NCBI RefSeq assembly: GCF_004114535.1
Contig: NZ_LBJC01000033.1
Coordinates: 186,001 to 250,000, forward strand
Length of the DNA stretch: 64,000 bases
Reading direction: 5' to 3'
Source: Bradyrhizobium nanningense
GTDB taxonomy: Bacteria > Pseudomonadota > Alphaproteobacteria > Rhizobiales > Xanthobacteraceae
Of the stretch, positions 58,123 through 64,000 are shown one piece after another. A program made the translations under genes and the position numbers. Numbering within the stretch: position 1 is the stretch's first letter; each line of letters starts with the position of its first letter. The notes below the pieces were generated by a model. It searched no databases. It had not been told where the DNA came from and saw only the letters and a program-made list of their open reading frames with translations.

Positions 58123-59190
58123 TCATTGGCGCTTCAGAGAATAGACGGTAGGGGAGCTTGAATTGGCGTTCTCGATGACAGTAAATTCATCTCCCTCGTC
58201 ACTCAGAATCATGAACGTCTTCAGCTCACCTGCGCCCTGTAGGAGTGAAGCGCCGTCACGTTCACGCTTGCAGTCTCCGACTACGGCAAATCCTCTAATT
58301 TGACCTGAAATCTTGACGCAATACTTAAATTTAGCCTTTTGCTGGCTCGCTCCGGCTATGCCGCCGGAATCCCCTATTGATGAGGTCAATGCGGAGAGGA
58401 GGCCGCCAACCGGCGTTTCGTATTGCCCCACTAACGAGAGTTGATCCGCTTGACGAGATAGTTTGAATGTACACTGCGGCCCTAGCCAGTCCTCCGCTAT
58501 ATGCGCTGGTGTTTCTAGTGTCGCGGCTCGGCCCACCTTGCGTAGGTGCGTTAATCGACCTTCAACTGCCGCTAGAATTTCCTTCTGGCGAAGTTGCTCG
58601 TCCGCTTCAACAGAACTCAAAGAGGCAAACGAATGTCCAACATTCTCGTGTGGTGTAGGCTCAGCGAGTGCCTTAATGCATTGTTCGCGGGCGAGCTCTA
58701 AGAAGCCACTCTTAATCAGCTTGTTCGCCAAGTTGCTCATCGCCAACGTGTTTCCCATGGTCGCGGCCCTCTTGTAGAATTCGACCGACTTCACTGGTAG
58801 ACCCAAGTCGTCGGCCGCCACCGCCATATTGTTCCACGTCCCAGAATCACGGTCGCCCCTGGGTATTTTGCCGTAGTGGTGCAAGGCTATATCCTCGTAG
58901 CCCGATTCGCTTTGCTTGTGGGCCAGCTTGAACCGCAGTTCGTGATCGTCCGGTGTCAACTCCATCTGCCGTTCCATTACAGCGATGGTGAAAGGAGATA
59001 GTTCGCTCGCATCAAGCAAATTCTTGATTGTCTCGGTGAGTTTTAGTTCTAGGGCTGGTTCCTCGGTCGCGAGCTCCCGGAGCGTATTGAGGGCTGCGTT
59101 CATGTGGTTTTCGTCTTTTGCTTTGCTGAACTCTTCAACGGCCAATGAAGCAAATTTGGCCTTGCGCTCTAAGATCTTTGACGCTGTCAT
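58123..59190 (-). CDS. TPR-like C-terminal part of a disrupted DUF4062 protein
   Basis: This 355-codon frame encodes tetratricopeptide-like helices (SGYEDIALHHYGKI, DSGTWNNMAVAADDLGLPVKSVEFYKRAATMGNTLAMSNLANKLIK) and a C-terminal beta-rich domain. The frame is open upstream to about 59328 with more TPR-like sequence (AETLSYLARAYARFDQHTLAANTF), so the ATG at 59190 (no ribosome site) is not a true start. It continues the DUF4062 gene at 59198-59557 after a frame change. Codon use is less G+C-biased than its neighbours. It is probably not translated as a separate gene. Confidence 0.7.
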   Translation of the reverse strand: MTASKILERKAKFASLAVEEFSKAKDENHMNAALNTLRELATEEPALELKLTETIKNLLDASELSPFTIAVMERQMELTPDDHELRFKLAHKQSESGYEDIALHHYGKIPRGDRDSGTWNNMAVAADDLGLPVKSVEFYKRAATMGNTLAMSNLANKLIKSGFLELAREQCIKALAEPTPHENVGHSFASLSSVEADEQLRQKEILAAVEGRLTHLRKVGRAATLETPAHIAEDWLGPQCTFKLSRQADQLSLVGQYETPVGGLLSALTSSIGDSGGIAGASQQKAKFKYCVKISGQIRGFAVVGDCKRERDGASLLQGAGELKTFMILSDEGDEFTVIENANSSSPTVYSLKRQ

Positions 59191-59197
59191 TGCGGCA

Positions 59198-59557
59198 TCA
59201 AACGTATTTGCCGCGAGCGTGTGCTGATCGAATCGCGCGTAGGCTCGCGCCAGATAAGACAGAGTCTCCGCGCTTGCCCGACTCCGCGACGCCGGTAAAT
59301 GTGCCCAGCCTGGTCCAAAACATCCCGATCAGCATTTCGCATTTGTCGCCCAATTGCTCGTTTATGGCTTGCTGCGGTCGTATATTTGAGCGCGGAGTAG
59401 CATGCGTTTCCCACGCTACAGGCAGGAGAACGACGGCCTCCGCTTCGGAGTGTTGGACATTCCATTCATAGGTCGTTTCGATCGCGACCTTGCGTTCTTC
59501 CGCGAGATCAGACGGAGACGCGATCAGAACGCGGATTACTTTTGCGGAATAGGGCAC
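59198..59557 (-). CDS. DUF4062 domain protein, truncated by frame change
   Basis: The first 93 residues (MPYSAKVIRVLIASPSDLAEERK ... GMFWTRLGTFTGVAES) match the DUF4062 fold, a TIR-like N-terminal module often linked to STAND or defence-type proteins. After TGVAESG the frame ends in 26 unrelated residues. The TPR frame lies right behind it in another frame; a 7-bp direct repeat CGCGGAG (16 bp apart) sits at the join, so an internal deletion with frame change is likely. The gene is either a pseudogene or a rearranged fusion. Confidence 0.75.
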   Translation of the reverse strand: MPYSAKVIRVLIASPSDLAEERKVAIETTYEWNVQHSEAEAVVLLPVAWETHATPRSNIRPQQAINEQLGDKCEMLIGMFWTRLGTFTGVAESGKRGDSVLSGASLRAIRSAHARGKYV

Positions 59558-60013
59558 TGGTGCCTTTCTAATTTGCAGAGGCGATTATGGTCGGTAGATG
59601 CCGGTGAAAGTGCACTTGGTCGCGCTCGTTCACCAAACGAACCGAGGCCGTAGCTCCTAGCGAAGAGTTCAATGCGCGATGGCCGCAATTCTTGGCTCGT
59701 TCGGCTGGGCCTCTTGGCGCGGGCCCAATCATTTCCGGCACGATGAAGGCCAATGTCAGATAGACGGTTTCGACACTCTTCAAGTCAGGCCTCGTCCATG
59801 TTGAGTGTCCAGGAGCGCTACTCCAAAAACTGGCACGAGCGCCGAGAATCTCACAACGCTTCCTCTTAAGGTTGATTCATGTTTCGTTCGATTTGCCATT
59901 TCGCGACGGAGCTGAAGCTCCGCGCGAAATTTTGATCTTTGGATATCCAGCTACTTGGCTAGCAATGGAATTGGTTCCCTATCGCCAAGTTCATCAATCG
60001 ATAGACGAGCGTC
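59558..60013. other. A+T-richer stretch, no clear gene
   Basis: A 71-codon minus-strand frame (59568-59783) and a plus-strand frame overlapping nrdJ are present, but neither has recognisable sequence or a ribosome site. It probably holds the promoter of the DUF4062 gene and the 3' flank of nrdJ. No terminator hairpin was found. Confidence 0.4.
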
Positions 60014-63000
60014 TCACGAACACCCCGTCGTGCTGCCGCAAGTATCGCACTTCATACACGTCCCATTCCGCACCAGCGTGAAGTTGCCGCACTCTGAGCA
60101 CATCTCGCCTTCGTAGCCCTTGGCCTTGGCTTCCGCGCGGCGCTCGGCTTTGGTGGGGACGAGGGTCTGCGCGGTGCTGCCGGCCTTGCTCCACTGCAGC
60201 GCCTCGAGCTTCTCCGTGGGGGAGAGGTCGTGGGCGGCTTCCTGCTTCAGGGCGACGGCGCCTTCGAGGGCATCGCCGACGCGGGCACTGGTCGCATGCG
60301 CCGCCATCGCCGTGACCTTGCTGCCGCCCGAAGGGGCGGCGTCGTTGCCTTGCGTGACCGCGGTGGAGCCGCCGCGCATCACGACGAGGTTGTCGGTGCG
60401 GGAGCGGGTGAGGCCGCGCGAGACCAGCCGGGTCGCATGGTGGTTGCTCTCGTCATCCGGCTCCTTGCCCTCCTCGACGCCCTTGCCGAGCGCGTCGAAG
60501 CCGGTCTCGTTGGGGTCGACATGGGCGAGATCGAACCGCGACATGTAGCTCACCGCCAGCTCGCGGAAGACGTAGTCGAGGATCGAGGTCGCGTACTTGA
60601 TGCTGTCGTTGCCCTGCACGGGGCCCGCCGGCTCGAAGCGGGTGAAGGTGAAGGCGTCGACATATTCGTCGAGCGGCACGCCGTATTGCAGGCCCAGCGA
60701 CACCGCGATGGCGAAGTTGTTGATGAAGGAGCGGAGCGCCGCGCCTTCCTTGTGCATGTCGATGAAGATCTCGCCGAGACGGCCGTCGTCGTACTCGCCG
60801 GTGCGGAGATAGACCTTGTGGCCGCCGACGACCGCCTTCTGGGTGTAGCCCTTGCGGCGATCCGGCATCTTCTCGCGCTCGCGCATCACGATGATGCGCT
60901 CGACCAGCTTCTCGACGATCTTCTCGGAGACCTGGGCGGTACGCGCGGCAAGCGGCTTCTCATAGAGCTGCTCGACCACATCGTCCTCATCGTCATCGTC
61001 GCTGATGAGCTGCGAGTTGAGCGGCTGGGAGAGCTTGGAGCCGTCGCGATAGAGCGCGTTGGCTTTCAAAGCGAGCTTCCACGACAGCATGTAGGCGGAC
61101 TTGCAGTCCTCCACGGTGGCGTCGTTCGGCATGTTGATGGTCTTGGAGATCGCACCCGAGATGAAGGGCTGCGCGGCCGCCATCATGCGGATGTGGCTTT
61201 CGACCGACAGATAGCGCTTGCCGATCTTGCCGCAGGGATTGGCGCAGTCGAACACCGGATAGTGCTCGGCCTTGAGGTGCGGGGCACCTTCCACCGTCAT
61301 GGCGCCGCAGATGTGGACGTTGGCCGCCTCGATCTCGCGCTTGGTGAAGCCGACGGCCTGGAGCAGGTCGAAGCCGGGGGCCGCGATCGCCTCGGCACCG
61401 ATGCCGAGCTGGTCGCGGATGAAGTCTTCGCCAAAGGTCCACTTGTTGAAGGCGAACTTGATGTCGAAGGCGGTGGGCAAGGCCTTCTCGACCTTGGCGA
61501 TGGCTTCATCGGTGAAGCCTTTGGCCTTGAGGGTCGAGGCGTTGATGCCGGGCGCGTTGGAGAGCGAGCCGTGGCCGACGGCATAGGCTTCGATCTCCGC
61601 GATCTCGCTCTCGCGATAGCCGAGCGCGCGCAGCGCGGCGGGGACCGCGCGGTTGATGATCTTGAAGTAGCCGCCGCCGGCGAGCTTCTTGAACTTCACC
61701 AGGGCGAAGTCGGGCTCGATGCCGGTGGTGTCGCAATCCATCACGAGGCCGATCGTGCCGGTCGGCGCGATCACCGTGGTCTGGGCGTTGCGATAGCCGT
61801 GCTGCTCGCCGAGCTCGAGCGCCGCATCCCAGGCCGCCTGGGCGTGGCTGACGAGGTCCGCTTGCGGGCAGGAGACGAGGTCGAGCGGCACCGGGTTGAC
61901 GCTGAGCGCCTCATAGCCGTTCGACTGGCCATGGGCGGCGCGGCGGTGGTTGCGGATCACGCGCAGCATGTGCTGGGCGTTCTTCTTGTAGCCGGGGAAG
62001 GTGCCGAGCTCGGCGGCGATCTCCGCCGAGGTCTTGTAGGTGATGCCGGTCATGACAGCGGTCAGCGCGCCGCAGAGCGCACGGCCTTCCTTGCTGTCAT
62101 AGGGTAGGCCCATGGTCATCAGCAGGCCGCCGATATTGGCGTAGCCGAGGCCGAGCGTGCGGAACTCGTAGGAGAGCTCGGCGATCGCCTTCGACGGGAA
62201 CTGCGCCATCATCACGGAGATTTCGAGCACGATGGTCCAGAGCCGGCAGAGATGCTCATAGCCTTCGACGTCGAAGCGCTTGGTCTCGGTGTTGTAGAAC
62301 GTCAGCAGGTTCGCCGAGGCGAGGTTGCACGCCGTGTCGTCCAGGAACATGTATTCCGAGCACGGATTGGACGCGCGGATGTCGCCGGACGCCTTGCAGG
62401 TGTGCCAGTCGTTCATGGTGGTGTTGAAGTGCAGGCCGGGATCGGCCGAGGCCCAGGCGGCGTAGCCGATCTTTTCCCAGAGGTCGCGCGCCTTCAGCGT
62501 CTTGGTCACCTTCTTGGAGGTGCGGGCGTTCAGATTCCAGTCACCGTCAGTCTCGACGGCGCGCAGGAAATCGTCCTTCAGCGAGACCGAATTGTTGGAG
62601 TTCTGGCCTGAAACCGTGAGGTAGGCTTCGCTATCCCAGTCGGTGTCGTAGGTGTCGAACTGGATGTCCTTGTAGCCTTGCTTGGCAAACTGGATGACGC
62701 GCTTGATGTAATTGTCGGGCACCAGCGAGCGACGAGCCAGCTTGATTTCCCGGCGCAGGGCAGGGTTCTTCTCGGGGTCGAAGCAATCGTCGCCCGAGCC
62801 TTCGCAATTGACGCAGGCCTTCAGCACCGCCTTGAGGTGCTTCTGGTTGATCTTGGATCCGGTGACGAGGGCGGCGACCTTCTGCTCCTCCTTCACCTTC
62901 CAGTCGATATAGGTCTCGATATCGGGGTGATCGACGTCGACCACGACCATCTTGGCGGCGCGGCGGGTGGTGCCGCCGCTCTTGATCGCGCCCGCGGCGC

Positions 63001-63787
63001 GGTCGCCGATCTTGAGGAAGCTCATCAGGCCACTCGAGCGGCCGCCGCCGGAAAGCTTCTCGCCTTCGCCGCGCAGGCGCGAGAAGTTGGAGCCGGTGCC
63101 GGAGCCGTATTTGAACAAGCGGGCCTCGCGGACCCAGAGGTCCATGATGCCGCCTTCGTTGACGAGGTCGTCACCGACGCCCTGGATGAAGCAGGCGTGC
63201 GGCTGCGGGTGCTCGTAGGCAGACTTGGACTTGGTCAGCTTGCCGGTGAAGGGGTCGACGTAATAATGGCCCTGGCCGGGGCCGTCGATGCCATAGGCCC
63301 AATGCAGCCCGGTGTTGAACCATTGCGGCGAGTTCGGCGCGACCATCTGCATGGCGAGCATGTAGCGGAGCTCGTCGTAGAAGGCCTGGGCGTCCTCGTC
63401 GGTCGAGAAATACTTGCCCTTCCAGCCCCAATAGGTCCAGCAGCCGGCGAGGCGGTCGAACACCTGTTTGGCGCTGAGCTCGCTGACATAGCGCTCCTTC
63501 TCAGGCAGAGCTGCGAGCGCGTCGGTGTCGGGCACGGAGCGCCACAGGAAGGAGGGGACGGCTTCCTCCTCGACCTTCTTCAGGCGCGCGGCAACGCCGG
63601 CCTTGCGGAAATACTTCTGAGCCAGCACGTCGGAGGCGACCTGCGACCATTCGGTAGGAACCTCGACATTGTCGAGCTTGAACACGACCGAGCCGTCGGG
63701 ATTTCTGATCTCCGACGTGGTCAGCCGGAAATCGATTCCAGCGTAAGGTGACTGTCCCGAAGTGGTGTGGCGCCGCTCAATCCGCAT
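60014..63787 (-). CDS. nrdJ: Vitamin B12-dependent (class II) ribonucleoside-diphosphate reductase
   Basis: This is a 1257-residue cytosolic enzyme that makes deoxyribonucleotides using adenosylcobalamin radical chemistry. Family sequence is seen throughout: AKQVFDRLAGCWTYWGWKGKYF, NSPQWFNTGLHWAYG, RLRGEGEKLSGGGRSSGLMSFL, NPCSEYMFLDDTACNLASANLLTF and the C-terminal zinc/redox region (GEMCSECGNFTLVRNGTCMKCDTCGSTTGCS). The length is that of the long alphaproteobacterial NrdJ. The start at 63787 (MRIERRHTTSGQSPYAG) is typical. Its promoter lies beyond 63.8 kb; a 41-codon ORF precedes it. No cobalamin-riboswitch box was seen. Confidence 0.97.
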   Translation of the reverse strand: MRIERRHTTSGQSPYAGIDFRLTTSEIRNPDGSVVFKLDNVEVPTEWSQVASDVLAQKYFRKAGVAARLKKVEEEAVPSFLWRSVPDTDALAALPEKERYVSELSAKQVFDRLAGCWTYWGWKGKYFSTDEDAQAFYDELRYMLAMQMVAPNSPQWFNTGLHWAYGIDGPGQGHYYVDPFTGKLTKSKSAYEHPQPHACFIQGVGDDLVNEGGIMDLWVREARLFKYGSGTGSNFSRLRGEGEKLSGGGRSSGLMSFLKIGDRAAGAIKSGGTTRRAAKMVVVDVDHPDIETYIDWKVKEEQKVAALVTGSKINQKHLKAVLKACVNCEGSGDDCFDPEKNPALRREIKLARRSLVPDNYIKRVIQFAKQGYKDIQFDTYDTDWDSEAYLTVSGQNSNNSVSLKDDFLRAVETDGDWNLNARTSKKVTKTLKARDLWEKIGYAAWASADPGLHFNTTMNDWHTCKASGDIRASNPCSEYMFLDDTACNLASANLLTFYNTETKRFDVEGYEHLCRLWTIVLEISVMMAQFPSKAIAELSYEFRTLGLGYANIGGLLMTMGLPYDSKEGRALCGALTAVMTGITYKTSAEIAAELGTFPGYKKNAQHMLRVIRNHRRAAHGQSNGYEALSVNPVPLDLVSCPQADLVSHAQAAWDAALELGEQHGYRNAQTTVIAPTGTIGLVMDCDTTGIEPDFALVKFKKLAGGGYFKIINRAVPAALRALGYRESEIAEIEAYAVGHGSLSNAPGINASTLKAKGFTDEAIAKVEKALPTAFDIKFAFNKWTFGEDFIRDQLGIGAEAIAAPGFDLLQAVGFTKREIEAANVHICGAMTVEGAPHLKAEHYPVFDCANPCGKIGKRYLSVESHIRMMAAAQPFISGAISKTINMPNDATVEDCKSAYMLSWKLALKANALYRDGSKLSQPLNSQLISDDDDEDDVVEQLYEKPLAARTAQVSEKIVEKLVERIIVMREREKMPDRRKGYTQKAVVGGHKVYLRTGEYDDGRLGEIFIDMHKEGAALRSFINNFAIAVSLGLQYGVPLDEYVDAFTFTRFEPAGPVQGNDSIKYATSILDYVFRELAVSYMSRFDLAHVDPNETGFDALGKGVEEGKEPDDESNHHATRLVSRGLTRSRTDNLVVMRGGSTAVTQGNDAAPSGGSKVTAMAAHATSARVGDALEGAVALKQEAAHDLSPTEKLEALQWSKAGSTAQTLVPTKAERRAEAKAKGYEGEMCSECGNFTLVRNGTCMKCDTCGSTTGCS

Positions 63788-63828
63788 CGTCTTGCCCCGT
63801 CCTTAAGTTTGACCGGTCCCGCCTCCGT

Positions 63829-63954
63829 TCAGGCGTGCCGGTCGACATTTCGTTTCGCGGCGCCTTCGGCCGTTCGGCCCTTGGCACCGCAGTTCAGCCG
63901 GTGGACCCGGCCCTTGTTCTCCCGACGCGATTTTTCGATGCGTGCATCGATCAT
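63829..63954 (-). CDS. Possible 41-codon leader ORF upstream of nrdJ
   Basis: The frame reads MIDARIEKSRRENKGRVHRL and continues NCGAKGRTAEGAAKRNVDRHA, strongly basic, ending 41 bp before the nrdJ start. A G-rich GGCGGG lies directly before the ATG. It is short, so it may be chance, but it ends at a point suited to a leader peptide or an independent small protein. The window ends 46 bp upstream, so its promoter is barely visible. Confidence 0.4.
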   Translation of the reverse strand: MIDARIEKSRRENKGRVHRLNCGAKGRTAEGAAKRNVDRHA

Positions 63955-64000
63955 CCCGCCGGCATGCCTTGCTACATCCGCCCCCAAGGGGATGAGCCCC

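Noticed and set aside
59872..60081. 69-codon plus-strand frame overlapping the end of nrdJ
   Set aside because: No ribosome site or recognisable sequence; overlaps the coding part of nrdJ.
60230..62107. 625-codon plus-strand open frame over nrdJ
   Set aside because: Shadow of the reductase gene.
63788..64000. Cobalamin riboswitch before nrdJ
   Set aside because: No B12-box-like GCCACTG element was found in the 213 bases available; the leader may extend beyond the window.

Overview
The window reads as chromosomal DNA of an alphaproteobacterium of the Bradyrhizobium/Nitrobacteraceae type. The basis is consistently high G+C and codon use, a Porin_2 family outer-membrane porin, a GcrA-type regulator, a phasin, a B12-dependent (class II) ribonucleotide reductase, and many small families typical of that group (DUF6894, DUF169, small secreted proteins). 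Several kinds of dispersed inverted-repeat elements lie between genes. No rRNA, tRNA, CRISPR array or intact insertion sequence was seen.

Layout: 0-5 kb holds hydrolases, a short-chain dehydrogenase and a MarR regulator. A major porin with a clear terminator (5.0-6.6 kb) is followed by a GcrA paralogue with a small ribbon-helix-helix protein, an acetamidase, a YdcF-like membrane protein, and a DUF169 plus two tandem enoyl-reductase-like paralogues (6.8-12.9 kb). An exopolysaccharide cluster (13.0-19.7 kb) carries a Wzz/GumC co-polymerase with a degenerate kinase domain, a GT4 glycosyltransferase, a polyprenyl-phosphate sugar-1-phosphate transferase and an O-antigen-ligase/polymerase-like protein. 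Next is a MarR/FAD-monooxygenase divergent pair (19.7-21.5 kb).

From 21.6 to 27.9 kb lies a TetR-controlled locus of unknown substrate: ABC permease and ATPase, NAD-dependent epimerase-like protein, GNAT acetyltransferase and DHDPS-family aldolase on one strand, and an NMT1/THI5-like binding protein on the other. Matching palindromes sit at both ends of the tetR gene. minCDE follows (28.2-30.0 kb). Then come small secreted proteins, an SDR, a proline-rich membrane protein divergent from a lipoprotein L,D-transpeptidase, and a mobR/mobA-like pair for 3-hydroxybenzoate 4-hydroxylation (35.3-37.8 kb) with an operator between the two genes.

The 38-57.8 kb stretch is a mosaic of single genes: an SH3 protein, cytochromes c, an SMR pump, a methyltransferase/TetR divergent pair with a 26-bp operator, pyridoxal kinase, an M15-like peptidase, an Ada/AraC protein, EamA, PhnA, PNPOx-like, VOC, PilZ-XRE, a phasin and a ParB-like protein. 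Repeats and many small exported proteins are interspersed. At 57.8-60.0 kb there is a visibly more A+T-rich patch with a broken DUF4062/TPR gene, probably acquired. nrdJ (60.0-63.8 kb) closes the window, preceded by a possible 41-codon leader ORF.

No single entirely new system is proven. The best candidates for follow-up are the TetR-ABC-aldolase locus, the disrupted DUF4062-TPR gene, the nrdJ leader ORF, a consensus antisense promoter at 2.77 kb, and the apparent pseudo-enzymes (a nucleophile-less hydrolase and a Walker-less Wzz kinase domain).
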